A stretch of DNA of 58,730 bases from Bacteroidales bacterium UBA2939 (lineage in GTDB: Bacteria; Bacteroidota; Bacteroidia; Bacteroidales; P3): positions 166,994 to 225,723 of the forward strand of contig DECD01000024.1 in assembly GCA_002349055.1 (NCBI GenBank). Direction: 5' to 3'. Position numbers and translations under genes: made by a program. The stretch's first letter is position 1; each line of letters begins with the position of its first letter. The notes under the pieces were generated by a model. It was not told the origin of the DNA. It made no database searches and saw nothing but the letters and a program-made list of their open reading frames with translations. This document shows positions 6,920 through 16,379 of the stretch, one piece after another.

Positions 6920-7896
6920 TTCTCAACGCCATCCATTGGAATATAGACCCGGTGATGTTCAACATCGGGTCTTTTGGCTTGCGCTATTATTCGCTGGGCT
7001 TCCTCGTGGCCTTCGTCCTGGGCTACTGGATTGTCTCGCGGATGTTCAAGCGCGAGGGCGTGAGGACCGACTACCTCGACAGCTTGGTGGTCTACATGTT
7101 CCTCGCCACCCTCGTGGGTGCCCGACTGGGCCATTGCCTCTTCTACGAGCCCGACTATTTCCTCACCTCCGAACACTGGGTGGAAATCATCTGGCCTTTC
7201 CGGAATGGCGAGTTCAAGGGCTTTGAAGGCTTGGCCAGCCACGGGGCCGCCGTGGGCATTCTCACGGCCATGTGGCTCTACTGGCGCCACTATAAAATGA
7301 ACATCTGGTGGATTCTCGACCGCATGGTCATCGTCATCGCCCTCGGCGGCGCTTTCATCCGCCTGGGTAACCTCTTCAACAGCGAAATCTACGGCCACGC
7401 CACCAACCTGCCGTGGGGCTTCATCTTCGACCGCAACCACGAGACCGTTGCCAAGCACCCCACACAGCTCTACGAGAGCCTCAGCTATTTTGCCATCTTT
7501 GGTGCCTGCCTGTGGTATTACCTCCGCAAGAAAGGCAATGTCCGCAGCGGCAGCATCTTCGGCTGGTGGCTGGTGGCGCTGTTCGGCGTGCGGTTCCTCA
7601 TCGAGTTCGTCAAGAACGATCAGGTGGACTTCGAGGCCGGTATGGCGCTCAACATGGGTCAGCTTCTCAGCTTGCCCTTCATCGCCGCAGGCTTGGTCAT
7701 CGCCTGGCTCTCCAGGAAAGAGAAATTCCCGCAGGGAGCGTTCCCCAAGGGAGAGGTGAAAACTATTGTCGCCAAATGGGACGAGAAAGCAGCCGAAGAA
7801 AAAACCAAGAAGGAAGAGCGTGAAAAGCGCATGCAGGCATATAAAAAAGAACGCGAAAGAAATAAACAAGCAACAAAAAACGAGAAAAACAAATGA
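6916..7896 (+). CDS. lgt: prolipoprotein diacylglyceryl transferase
   Basis: Transfers diacylglycerol from phosphatidylglycerol to the lipobox cysteine of prolipoproteins in the inner membrane, the first step for the many lipoproteins in this window. Seven or so membrane segments are visible, with the Lgt signature RLGNLFNSEIYG and HPTQLYESL. The C-terminal 50 residues are a highly charged Lys/Glu tail (EERE, KKERERNKQATKNEKNK), longer than in the enteric enzyme. It overlaps rny and gpmA by ATGA at both ends. Confidence 0.96.
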   Translation: MILNAIHWNIDPVMFNIGSFGLRYYSLGFLVAFVLGYWIVSRMFKREGVRTDYLDSLVVYMFLATLVGARLGHCLFYEPDYFLTSEHWVEIIWPFRNGEFKGFEGLASHGAAVGILTAMWLYWRHYKMNIWWILDRMVIVIALGGAFIRLGNLFNSEIYGHATNLPWGFIFDRNHETVAKHPTQLYESLSYFAIFGACLWYYLRKKGNVRSGSIFGWWLVALFGVRFLIEFVKNDQVDFEAGMALNMGQLLSLPFIAAGLVIAWLSRKEKFPQGAFPKGEVKTIVAKWDEKAAEEKTKKEEREKRMQAYKKERERNKQATKNEKNK

Positions 7897-8639
7897 AAAC
7901 GCTTATATTAGTACGTCATGGCGAAAGCGCCTGGAACAAACTGAATCTTTTCACCGGGTGGACCGATGTGGACCTCACCGAGGCGGGCATCAAGGAAGCC
8001 TTTGAGGCTGGCAAACTGCTGAAGGCCGAGGGCTACCGCCCCGAACTCTGCTTCACCAGCTACTTGAAACGTGCCGTCAAGACCCTCAACGAGATTCTTG
8101 ACGCTATGGATATGGATTGGCTGCCTGTGCAGAAGAGTTGGCGCCTCAACGAGAAGAGCTATGGTGCCATCCAAGGGCTCAACAAGGCCGACACCGCCGC
8201 CAAATACGGCGACGAGCAGGTGCTCCTCTGGCGCCGCTCCTTCGATGTCCAGCCTCCCGCATTGGATCTCCACGACGAGCGCAGCCCCCGCGTCGACCCC
8301 CGATACAACGAGATTCCCGATAACCTCATCCCCCTCACCGAGAGCCTCAAGGACACCATCGAGCGTCTCATGCCTTACTATCGCGGCACCATCCTCCCCG
8401 CTTTCGAGAACCGCAACACTCTTATGGTGGTGGCTCACGGCAACTCGCTGCGTGGCATCGTCAAGGAGCTCAAAGGTATGTCGAACGAAGAGATAATTAA
8501 GTTCAATTTACCCACGGCAGTACCCTATATTTTCACTTTTGACGACCAGATGAAGCTTGTCGAAGACAAATTCCTCGGAGACCCCGAGATTATCGCCGCC
8601 AAGATGCAAAGTGTTGCCAATCAGGCGAAGAAGAAGTGA
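7893..8639 (+). CDS. gpmA: 2,3-bisphosphoglycerate-dependent phosphoglycerate mutase
   Basis: Glycolytic interconversion of 3- and 2-phosphoglycerate in the cytosol. The histidine-phosphatase signature LVRHGESAWN carries the phosphorylated His; GWTDVDLTEAG, the YGAIQGLNKADTAAKYG segment and AHGNSLRGIVK complete the active site. 248 residues is the standard dPGM length. It closes the rny-lgt-gpmA chain; the next transcription unit is the tRNA cluster. Confidence 0.96.
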   Translation: MKTLILVRHGESAWNKLNLFTGWTDVDLTEAGIKEAFEAGKLLKAEGYRPELCFTSYLKRAVKTLNEILDAMDMDWLPVQKSWRLNEKSYGAIQGLNKADTAAKYGDEQVLLWRRSFDVQPPALDLHDERSPRVDPRYNEIPDNLIPLTESLKDTIERLMPYYRGTILPAFENRNTLMVVAHGNSLRGIVKELKGMSNEEIIKFNLPTAVPYIFTFDDQMKLVEDKFLGDPEIIAAKMQSVANQAKKK

Positions 8640-8684
8640 AATTTGGCATAAATGGCTGGCCGATTTCAATGAAAATAAAAAAAA

Positions 8685-8717
8685 ATTTGGTCAGTTCAGA
8701 AAATGTTCGTACTTTTG
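8685..8717 (+). promoter_or_regulatory. promoter of the Ser/Pro/Arg tRNA cluster
   Basis: AATTTGG at about 8687 and TACTTTTG at about 8709-8716. Directly after it lies GCACCGTTTTTGAGAGA, and the pairing GCACCGTTTTT/AAAAACGGTGC followed by T makes a terminator-like hairpin (8717-8750) at the very start of the transcript. Confidence 0.65.
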
Positions 8718-8771
8718 CACCGTTTTTGAGAGACAAAAAACGGTGCTTTTTAGTCTACTAGAAGAACACAC

Positions 8772-8862
8772 GGAGAGGTGGGTGAGTGGCTGAAACCAAC
8801 AGTTTGCTAAACTGTCGTACTCGATTAGGGTACCGGGGGTTCGAATCCCCCCTTCTCCGCCA
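8772..8862 (+). tRNA. tRNA-Ser (GCT)
   Basis: GGAGAGG/CCTTCTCC acceptor, anticodon loop TTGCTAA, a long variable arm (TCGTACTCGATTAGGGTACCGG region), a T-arm with GGTTCGAATCC, and an encoded CCA end. The long variable arm and the GCT anticodon identify the serine tRNA. Confidence 0.93.
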
Positions 8863-8863
8863 A

Positions 8864-8890
8864 AGACGCCCCGCAAGGCGTCTTTTTTAA
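8864..8890 (+). terminator. hairpin with T-run between tRNA-Ser and tRNA-Pro
   Basis: GACGCC CCGCAA GGCGTC followed by six T. It looks like an intrinsic terminator or processing hairpin inside the tRNA cluster, so the Pro and Arg tRNAs may depend on read-through. Confidence 0.6.
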
Positions 8891-8898
8891 TAAGACCC

Positions 8899-8973
8899 CG
8901 GGGCATAGCGAAGCCCGGTTATCGCGCCTGCTTTGGGAGCAGGAGACCCCCAGTTCGAATCTGGGTGCCCCGA
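8899..8973 (+). tRNA. tRNA-Pro (TGG)
   Basis: CGGGGCA/TGCCCCG acceptor, anticodon loop TTTGGGA reading TGG, T-loop GTTCGAAT. No CCA is encoded. Confidence 0.93.
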
Positions 8974-9010
8974 CAAAGAGAGAGACTTTTAGCACAGCGC
9001 TAAAAAAGAT

Positions 9011-9084
9011 GGCCCCGTAGCTCAGCTGGATAGAGCAACTGCCTTCTAAGCAGTAGGTCCTGCGTTCGAATCGCAGCAGGGTCA
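9011..9084 (+). tRNA. tRNA-Arg (TCT)
   Basis: D-arm AGCTCAGCTGGATAGAGC, anticodon loop CTTCTAA reading TCT, T-arm CTGCG/CGCAG with GTTCGAAT. The acceptor pairing GGCCCCG with CAGGGTC has one mismatch. No CCA encoded. A small palindrome TTTTAGC/GCTAAAA lies just upstream (8983-9003). Confidence 0.9.
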
Positions 9085-9104
9085 CTAGAACAAATTTTCT
9101 AACA

Positions 9105-10052
9105 ATGAAAAAGATTCTTATCGTCGGTGCCGGCGGCCAGATAGGCAGTGAGCTGACACGTAATTTGAGAGACATTTATGGTGACAACAACGTGGTCTGC
9201 AGCGACCTTCGACCGCTGAAGGGCGACCCCTACGAGCGTGGCCCCGTCGAGCGTATCGACTCGACCCAGATTATGCAGATTGCCGCTGCTGTGAAACAGT
9301 ATAACATCGACACCATCTACAACCTGGCAGCTATCCTGAGCGCTACGGCCGAGCTGAATCCCATGCTGGGCTGGAACGTGGGTATCGGTAGCCTCGTCAA
9401 TTGCCTCGAGGTGGCCCGCCTTTTCGGCTGCGCCGTCTTCACCCCCTCGAGCATCGGTGCTTTCGGTCCCTCGACGCCGCATGACAACACGCCGCAGGAC
9501 ACCATCCAGCGTCCCAACACCATCTATGGTGTGACCAAGGTGACTGGCGAGCTGCTCTCCGACTACTATTTCACCCGCTTCGGTGTGGACACCCGCTCGG
9601 TGCGTTTCCCCGGCCTCATCAGTCACATGACGCTCCCCGGCGGCGGCACCACCGACTACGCCGTCGAAATCTACTATGCTGCCGTCAAGGGCGAGAAATT
9701 CGTCTGCCCGCTGAAGAAAGGCACCTATATGGATATGATGTATATGCCCGACGCCCAGAAGGCCATGATTGACATTATGGAGGCCGACCCCACCAAGCTG
9801 GTGCACCGCAACAGCTTCAACGTCACCGCCATGAGCTTCGACCCTGAAATCATATACAACGCCATCAAGAAGCGTTACCCGAACTTCGAAATGGTCTACG
9901 AGCCCGAACCCATCAAACAGGCCATCGCCGACAGCTGGCCCGACAAGATGGACGACAGCTGCGCCCGCAACGAGTGGGGCTGGAATCCTCAGTACGACCT
10001 CGAGAAGATGACGGACGACATGATTCTCAACCTAAAGAAGAAACTTCTCTAA
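9105..10052 (+). CDS. L-threonine 3-dehydrogenase, short-chain (SDR) type
   Basis: Oxidises threonine to 2-amino-3-ketobutyrate with NAD in the cytoplasm. It has the Rossmann motif VGAGGQIGSELTRNL, the extended-SDR YGVTKVTGE active site and the stretch PGGGTTDYAVEIYYAA that marks this epimerase-like threonine dehydrogenase branch. 315 residues is the usual length. The partner ligase gene kbl is not in the window. It follows the tRNA-Arg by 20 bases and ends in a strong terminator shared with the convergent protease gene. A generic NAD-dependent epimerase is the alternative reading. Confidence 0.85.
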   Translation: MKKILIVGAGGQIGSELTRNLRDIYGDNNVVCSDLRPLKGDPYERGPVERIDSTQIMQIAAAVKQYNIDTIYNLAAILSATAELNPMLGWNVGIGSLVNCLEVARLFGCAVFTPSSIGAFGPSTPHDNTPQDTIQRPNTIYGVTKVTGELLSDYYFTRFGVDTRSVRFPGLISHMTLPGGGTTDYAVEIYYAAVKGEKFVCPLKKGTYMDMMYMPDAQKAMIDIMEADPTKLVHRNSFNVTAMSFDPEIIYNAIKKRYPNFEMVYEPEPIKQAIADSWPDKMDDSCARNEWGWNPQYDLEKMTDDMILNLKKKLL

Positions 10053-10069
10053 GTAACGATATAAAAAAA

Positions 10070-10098
10070 GAGGCATCCAAACGGATGCCTCTTTTTTT
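10070..10098. terminator. bidirectional terminator between convergent genes
   Basis: GAGGCATCC AAAC GGATGCCTC with A-run before and T-run after, serving both the plus-strand dehydrogenase and the minus-strand protease. Confidence 0.9.
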
Positions 10099-10100
10099 TG

Positions 10101-13100
10101 TCATTGCTTGACTACCCGACGGAGCAGCGTGCCCGACGGGAGGGTCAAGCGGAGGGTGTAGATGCCTGATGGCAGGGTGCCGAGGTCGAGGCAATCGGTG
10201 TCGCGGCGGCGCAGGGCCTCGCGTCCCACAGCATCGTAGAGCACGGCTTCCTGCACCTGTTGGCTCAAGCGCACCATGTCGGTAGTGGGGTTGGGATAGA
10301 CGTTGATACGTTGATACGTTACGTTGTCAAGGCCGACAGAGTCGGGCAGCAGGGTGAGGTTAAGCACCAAGATACTGTCGCAGCCAGCCGTGGTGGTATA
10401 GCGGTGGATATAGAGTCCGCTCTCGTAGTAGGTTCCGCCGTCCCAATCGTAGGAGTCGCCGGTGGCGCTGACAACGAGGGTGTCGGACTCAGAGTGATGA
10501 ATTGTGAGGTGGAGGACCAGCATGGTATCGAACGACAATGCTATCTCATAATCGCCCGTGGCGGTGAACTCCCTATTGTTGTACCAATAACTCTCGCAAG
10601 CGTCAACCGTGGTGTCGACATACACGAGGGGAGTGTGGTTCACAACGAGGTTCAGCACAACGGTACTATCGCAACCGTTCATGGACGAAAAATCTTGGGT
10701 GTAACTGCCGCTCTCGGTGTAGCTCACGCCGTTCCAAATATAGGCAGGTTCGGTGGCACTGACGGTAAAGGTGTCGGCAATATTAATATTATATGTGGGG
10801 AAGATTTCGTAGTTGTAGAAGGTCACGTCGCCGCTAACGGCTGTGGTGCAGAAACTGCCGGTGCCGGGAGTGTGGATATCGATGGCGTGGCTTTGGAAGG
10901 TAATGGTGGTGTCTGCGGCGCAGAAGGAGGTCTGTTCAATGGAGACGTTGTGCGAGGTGTGGGGCAGCACCACGTTGTCAATCCAGGCGCAGTCGCTGCC
11001 GTTGCTGACGCTATAGTCTTTGGCATAGCGGAAGGTGATGGTATGGGTGCCGGCGGTGAGAAGGAAGGCGGCGCGTGTCCACTCCACTTCTCCGGAGGCG
11101 TTCATCAACGACTCGTCATCGACTAGGAAGTGGAACTTGTCATAGTTGTTCTCCGACGAGACACGGTAGTAGAAGCTGACGGTGTCGGCTTCGGTGAGGG
11201 TGACGGTGAGGTTCATGTCGGAGTTGGTATTATGGGAGGTGTACTGCACGGAGCGCAGGCAGTAGGAGCCCTCGTAAGGCTGCTCGGTGCTGACGGCCCA
11301 AGGATAGGCTGCGGGGAAGCTCCATCCGGCAATGTGGGTGGTGCCGCCCTCGAAGGTCTCCACATAATCATTGCCAACATATACCGGCAGGGAGCCGTTG
11401 AACGAGCCGAAGCTATAAGTCACGGGAATGGTGATATCCTGCGGCAGCTGTGCGTTGGCAGTAAGCGTGAGGGTGACGGTGGTGTCGCTGTCGCTGTCGA
11501 GCGAGAAGAGGCCACCCGCAGGGATGCTGGCCGAGAGAAGCGTGGTGGGGGAAGCGAAGGTCAGCTGGTTGACACGTGTGGCGGCATGGCCGCTGTTGTG
11601 CAGCGTGGCCTGGAAAGTGAGTGTGGTGCCGGGCAGGAGACACGGATTCTCGTTAGAGAAGGTAAGGTTGAGGACAGGAGCATAAATCCAACGGCGCAGG
11701 GTGCTGGTGGAGGACATGGTGCTGCCGGTCCAGTTGACGGACGTGCTGATGTCGACGAAGGTGTTGTCGGGAGCCGTGGCCGAGACATAGGCCGAGACGG
11801 CATCAGTCACGTCGACAGAAGCGCCGGCTGCCAAACTGTCAAGGGTGACGGTGGCGGTAGAGAGCGTCAAGAGAGGGGAACTGCTGGCGAGTTGGATGGT
11901 GATGTTGTGCGCCATAGCATTGCCTGGATTTTCGACATGCAGCGTCAGAGCAACAGTGTCGCCAGCGACGAGAGGTGCAGAGGTGATTTCGGTGACCAAT
12001 GGGAATGCTCCATCGGGTTGAATCACCCTAATGGTGCGGAATGCGGTGCGGTACTGCTGTGCCGACGCTGCCAGGCGGTAATTGCCTACGGCCAGTGTGG
12101 CGGGCAGTGTCAACTGGGCGGTGCCGCTGGCATTGGCATAGGCGGCCGCAAGGAGGGTTTCGGTCACGGTGTCGACGAGAGCCACATAGGCGTTGGGAGC
12201 AGCGGAGACAGAAAGAGAAGTGGCACCATAGTTGACAACCGATGACACAGCGACATTCATCGTGTCGGCCTGCGTCATGTAAGGCATCACCGAGGGGTCT
12301 CCCATCAGGTGGTAGATTTCCCAATAGTACCATTTCATGCCCGAGCCCGAAGTGGAAGCCTCGACGGCCATGTTGCCCTGCATCACCATGGAACCCTGTG
12401 TGGTGCACCACTGCGAATAGGCTTCGTTGTGGGTATGGAAGGTGCGGTCGTAGACGCCGAGGTTGCTGGCGTTGTAGGCCATCGACATCGTGGGTCCTAC
12501 GCTGCTGCGGACACCCACGGCCCAATAGAAGTCCTGCCCCCAGTAGGTGCTGTTGCTGCCGCCGATGTAACCCACGGCCCCGGCATAGTCGCCCTTGCGC
12601 AACAGGGCCTCGCCGAAGCAGGTGCTCTCCTCGAACTTGTTGGTGAGGCAGCAGTTGCCAATCATGAGGCCGAATTTCTGGTTGTTGGTCATCTGGTTTA
12701 CATGGCTGTTGCCGAAGTTGGGCGTGCCCCAACCCGTGGAGCCACCATGGGCGCTGTAGTTGATGAAGCCGGCACCCTGGTTGTAGTAGGAGCGCACGGT
12801 GGCGTCATTGTTGTTGCTACTGCCGATGGTGACATTGGTAGTGCAAGCGGGAATGATGGACACATCGTTCTTGAAGTACATCACCTGGCTCCAGCCGTGG
12901 GTGCCGTTGACGTAGTTGGTGATGGCATAATCCATGGCGGGGTCGCCATAGGTGTAGGCGTTGTCGCCGGGGTTGCCGGCATCGACACCGGCCACCATCA
13001 CGGCGCGGTCGAGGAACGTCGGGTCAGGGAAGGTGTACTTCTCATACATCAGCGTCTTCTCGATTTGGGGTTGGAGCTGTGCCACGGTTTGGGCCGAGAA

Positions 13101-14117
13101 ACGACCATAGTGACAGTCGGGGATGTGGTCACCCGTGGTCCAGGTCATGTAGTAGAGGTCGGTGACGTGGTTGTTCGAGGGCGAGGAGTTGTGGGCGTCG
13201 AAAGGCGGTAGCTGGGCCACATCGCCCACCAGCAGCACAAAGGTCGGTGCAGGATTGGCGGTAGTGGCGTTGGTATACTGACTCTTGATGTAGTTCTGGA
13301 TAGAGGTGGTGTCGGTGCCTACGCCGGGGTCGTTGGTGTAAGCCACATCGACGAGGAAGCCTTTGCGGCGTTTCCACTGGACGAAATCGTCCAGATGGTT
13401 GCGGAACATGCTATTGGCCACAATAAGGTAGCGCACGGGAGCCGTGGTGCGGACAGCCTTGGGGTAGAGGTTGTTCAAGGGCTTGGCACCGCTGTTGAAG
13501 GCGGGCGAGTAGTAGCGGTTGAACATCTCCTCTGTGCCTTTTACGTCGGCACCCTGATAGCGAACGGTCACGGTGACTTGGCGGCAGACGATGACCTGGC
13601 CGCTCACGGGGTTGTAGCGCACGGGCGAGAACTGGAGACGTGCCAGACGGCGGTCGCGGGCAATGCCTACGGTTTCTACCATGGCCTCACGCTGGCCGTA
13701 GAATTTGTCGGCATTATAGATGCTTTCAATCATGCGGATGGGGTGAAACAGGGTGTCGCTCTTGCTGATTGGTGCCTGAGCGGGAACCACTTGGTAGCGC
13801 AGTTGCGGGTCGATGGTGTCATAGATGGCATCGGTAACCTCCACCGCAAAGTCATCGCACAGAGGCACCTCAATCATGCGCGAGAACACCGGCAGGGTGG
13901 GCTCGGCAATGAGCGACGAAGGCATGCAGCCTTCGAGGTTGAGGGTACTGAAAGGAATGCCGTTGAGGGTGGTTTCGCCGGTGTGGAGCGTTCCTGTAGT
14001 GATTTCAATCCGTAGCGAGGAATAGTCGTCGTTAAGCACACGGATTGACGGTTCTTTCTGCGCCGAGACGGTGCTGGCCACTAGAAGAACTCCCAAGAAA
14101 AGAATGAATTTTTTCAT
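10101..14117 (-). CDS. gingipain-family C25 cysteine protease with T9SS sorting domain
   Basis: A 1338-residue secreted protease. Signal peptide (MKKFILFLGVLLVASTVSA), propeptide, then a C25 caspase-like domain from about residue 225 to 600 with catalytic His near 457 (YSAHGGSTGWG) and Cys near 489 (MIGNCCLTN). It continues with Ig-like and CARDB-like beta domains, a jelly-roll segment with an ETFEGG start, and two short repeats of the form YIWNGVSYTESGSYTQ...NGCDSTVVLNL. It ends with a type A sorting domain (VYPNPTTDMVRLS, GIYTLRLTL, LRRVVKQ). By family it should degrade extracellular protein on the cell surface; its P1 specificity cannot be read. It is followed by the S46 peptidase gene on the same strand. 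Confidence 0.93.
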   Translation of the reverse strand: MKKFILFLGVLLVASTVSAQKEPSIRVLNDDYSSLRIEITTGTLHTGETTLNGIPFSTLNLEGCMPSSLIAEPTLPVFSRMIEVPLCDDFAVEVTDAIYDTIDPQLRYQVVPAQAPISKSDTLFHPIRMIESIYNADKFYGQREAMVETVGIARDRRLARLQFSPVRYNPVSGQVIVCRQVTVTVRYQGADVKGTEEMFNRYYSPAFNSGAKPLNNLYPKAVRTTAPVRYLIVANSMFRNHLDDFVQWKRRKGFLVDVAYTNDPGVGTDTTSIQNYIKSQYTNATTANPAPTFVLLVGDVAQLPPFDAHNSSPSNNHVTDLYYMTWTTGDHIPDCHYGRFSAQTVAQLQPQIEKTLMYEKYTFPDPTFLDRAVMVAGVDAGNPGDNAYTYGDPAMDYAITNYVNGTHGWSQVMYFKNDVSIIPACTTNVTIGSSNNNDATVRSYYNQGAGFINYSAHGGSTGWGTPNFGNSHVNQMTNNQKFGLMIGNCCLTNKFEESTCFGEALLRKGDYAGAVGYIGGSNSTYWGQDFYWAVGVRSSVGPTMSMAYNASNLGVYDRTFHTHNEAYSQWCTTQGSMVMQGNMAVEASTSGSGMKWYYWEIYHLMGDPSVMPYMTQADTMNVAVSSVVNYGATSLSVSAAPNAYVALVDTVTETLLAAAYANASGTAQLTLPATLAVGNYRLAASAQQYRTAFRTIRVIQPDGAFPLVTEITSAPLVAGDTVALTLHVENPGNAMAHNITIQLASSSPLLTLSTATVTLDSLAAGASVDVTDAVSAYVSATAPDNTFVDISTSVNWTGSTMSSTSTLRRWIYAPVLNLTFSNENPCLLPGTTLTFQATLHNSGHAATRVNQLTFASPTTLLSASIPAGGLFSLDSDSDTTVTLTLTANAQLPQDITIPVTYSFGSFNGSLPVYVGNDYVETFEGGTTHIAGWSFPAAYPWAVSTEQPYEGSYCLRSVQYTSHNTNSDMNLTVTLTEADTVSFYYRVSSENNYDKFHFLVDDESLMNASGEVEWTRAAFLLTAGTHTITFRYAKDYSVSNGSDCAWIDNVVLPHTSHNVSIEQTSFCAADTTITFQSHAIDIHTPGTGSFCTTAVSGDVTFYNYEIFPTYNINIADTFTVSATEPAYIWNGVSYTESGSYTQDFSSMNGCDSTVVLNLVVNHTPLVYVDTTVDACESYWYNNREFTATGDYEIALSFDTMLVLHLTIHHSESDTLVVSATGDSYDWDGGTYYESGLYIHRYTTTAGCDSILVLNLTLLPDSVGLDNVTYQRINVYPNPTTDMVRLSQQVQEAVLYDAVGREALRRRDTDCLDLGTLPSGIYTLRLTLPSGTLLRRVVKQ

Positions 14118-14160
14118 CTTTAATGTAACGTTATAGCGTAATTACGTAGTTCCGAAAATA

Positions 14161-16272
14161 TCAGTTTACCAGCGTCATCTCGTCCACCAAGTGGCGGGCA
14201 CCGGCATATTTGTCGATGATGAAGAGGCAGTAGCGGATGTCGAGCGAGATGTTGCGGCAGTAGGCGGGGTCGAAGAGGAGGTCGCTCATGGTGCCTTCCC
14301 AGCAGCGGTCGAAGTTGATGCCTACCAGCTGGCCGTCAGCGTTAAGCACGGGCGAACCGCTGTTACCACCGGTAGTGTGGTTGGTGGCGATGAAGGCTAC
14401 GGGCAACTCGCCTTTCTTGTTGGCATACTGGCCATAGTCTTTCTTCTGCCAGAGGTCCTTGAGTTTGGGTTCCACGCGGTAGTCGTATACATCGGGGTTC
14501 TCTTTCTCCATGATGCCGTCGATGGTGCTGTAGGCGGTATAGTAGGTGGCATCTTTGGGCTTGAAGCCCTCGACATGACCGTAGGCCACGCGTAGCGTGA
14601 GGTTGGCGTCGGGGAAGAAGTTCGAGTCGGGATACTGCTCCATCATGCCGCGGACATAGGTGCGCATGAGGCGCTGGATATTGTCGTCAGCCTGGTTGTA
14701 GGTCTGGCGCTTGCTGTCGCTGTAGCAATAGAGGTAGGCTATAGAGAAGAGCTGGTAGGCAGGGTCTTTCCTGATGGCATTGAGCATCTTGTTGCGCTCC
14801 ATGTTGAGCAGCTTTGCCAGCTTCTTGGGGTTGTTGAGGACCGACTTCTGGTAGGTCTTCTTCAGCATGGCCTCCACGTCGGCATCGGTTTGGTAGTGGT
14901 CGGCGTTCAGGAACGAAGCGAAGCCGCGCTCCCACATATAGAGGAAGGTCTCCTCGAAGATGGCCTCGTCGACGGGCGAGTGTTCGTCGAAGTCCTCAAA
15001 ATATTTTTCGCTGTCGGCACGCATTTTGGCCACGAGGTTGGTGTCGGTGCTGCGCGTAATCTGGAACAGGCGGTAGGCGCGGTTCATGAAGTCGCTGGCC
15101 ATCAGGGCCTCGTTGAAGTAGGTCCACTCCGTCTCCACCTCGCGCAGGCGCATATAGTTGTCTTCGAGCTGGTCGAGCACGTAGCGGTATTCGGGCTTGT
15201 CCTCAGCCCAGCGGCGGAAGTTCTCTTCCTGCTCCATCTTCTGCTCCACGCCGTGCAGACGCTCGATGCCGAGGGTCTCGCCCTGCCATTTCTTCCAGCC
15301 GTTGGCGATGGAAGCCACGCGCGAGGCGTATTTCAGGCGCTGGGCGGGCGACTGCTGCATAGCGGCGTTGTAGTGAGCCAGACGGATGTCGCGCAAAGCG
15401 ATGCGTACGGGATTCTCCACATTGGCGGCCAGGTCGACGGCATCGTGCGTCACATAGCGGCGCGTGGTACCGGGATAGCCGAAGACGAAGGTGAAGTCGC
15501 CCTCGTCGACACCTTTAAGGCTGATTTGCAAATGCTTCAAGGGGCGATAGGGAGTGTTGTCCTCGCTGAAGTCGGCGGGCTTGCCGTCCTTGGCATAGAC
15601 GCGGAACATGGAGAAGTCGCCCGTGTGGCGCGGCCACATCCAGTTGTCGGTGTCGCCACCAAACTTGCCGATATTGCTCGGCGGGGCTCCCACCAGGCGC
15701 ACGTCGGTGAACACCTCGTTGACATACATGAAATACTGGTTGCCGTAGTAGAAGGGTTTGATAATCGCTTTATAGTGCGTTCCCTCGACAGCCTTGGCAG
15801 TGATGGCGGCGATGTTCTTGGTCACAATCTTCTCGCGGTCGGCCTCAGTGGTCTCGTCGGTGACGCCTTCAAGCACCTGGGCGGTGACATCCTCCATGCG
15901 CACCAAGCGTGTCACGCTGAGGCCTGGACAGGGAATCTCCTGGTCGCGACTCATGGCCCAGAAGCCATTGGTCAGGTAGTCGTGCTCCACCGAGCTATGC
16001 TGCACTATGTAGCTGTAGCCGCAGTGGTGGTTGGTAAGTAGCAGACCTTCCTCGCTGACAAATTCACCGGTGCATCCGCCGCCGAAAAGGAGGATGGCAT
16101 CCTTGAGCGAAGCATGGTTGATGTCGTAGATGTCCTTGGCCGAGATGTGCATGCCGGCCTTCTGCATGGCGGCCTCGTTGCGTTGCAAGAGCATGGGAAT
16201 CCACATTCCCTCGTCGGCCATCAATGGCAGCGAAATCGTTGCCAGCACTAAGAAAGCGAGTATTTTCTTCAT
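14161..16272 (-). CDS. S46 dipeptidyl-peptidase, DPP11-type (Asp/Glu specific)
   Basis: Removes dipeptides from peptides in the periplasm, turning extracellular protein fragments into nutrients. Signal peptide to about residue 19, the TNHHCGY His motif near 82, the GGDTDNWMWPRHTGDF segment, and the serine motif GGNSGSP with Ser638. Arg656 lies 18 residues after the catalytic Ser in NFDRCWEG. In the Porphyromonas enzymes this offset holds Arg673 in DPP11 and Gly in DPP7, so acidic P1 preference is predicted. 703 residues is the family size. It has its own promoter at 16298-16328 and probably acts downstream of the C25 protease. Confidence 0.95.
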   Translation of the reverse strand: MKKILAFLVLATISLPLMADEGMWIPMLLQRNEAAMQKAGMHISAKDIYDINHASLKDAILLFGGGCTGEFVSEEGLLLTNHHCGYSYIVQHSSVEHDYLTNGFWAMSRDQEIPCPGLSVTRLVRMEDVTAQVLEGVTDETTEADREKIVTKNIAAITAKAVEGTHYKAIIKPFYYGNQYFMYVNEVFTDVRLVGAPPSNIGKFGGDTDNWMWPRHTGDFSMFRVYAKDGKPADFSEDNTPYRPLKHLQISLKGVDEGDFTFVFGYPGTTRRYVTHDAVDLAANVENPVRIALRDIRLAHYNAAMQQSPAQRLKYASRVASIANGWKKWQGETLGIERLHGVEQKMEQEENFRRWAEDKPEYRYVLDQLEDNYMRLREVETEWTYFNEALMASDFMNRAYRLFQITRSTDTNLVAKMRADSEKYFEDFDEHSPVDEAIFEETFLYMWERGFASFLNADHYQTDADVEAMLKKTYQKSVLNNPKKLAKLLNMERNKMLNAIRKDPAYQLFSIAYLYCYSDSKRQTYNQADDNIQRLMRTYVRGMMEQYPDSNFFPDANLTLRVAYGHVEGFKPKDATYYTAYSTIDGIMEKENPDVYDYRVEPKLKDLWQKKDYGQYANKKGELPVAFIATNHTTGGNSGSPVLNADGQLVGINFDRCWEGTMSDLLFDPAYCRNISLDIRYCLFIIDKYAGARHLVDEMTLVN

Positions 16273-16297
16273 TGTTTTTATAATTATTTTTAAACTG

Positions 16298-16328
16298 CAA
16301 AAATACGAAAGTTGGATGGAATGGCAAA
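16298..16328 (-). promoter_or_regulatory. promoter of the S46 peptidase gene
   Basis: On the minus strand TTTG (16325-16328) and TATTTTTG (16298-16305) with 19-20 bp between, close upstream of the start at 16272. Confidence 0.7.
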
Positions 16329-16379
16329 AAAATTCTTTCCTTTAGATTTTCGATGTCTGGTAAGAATATTGAAATGGGG

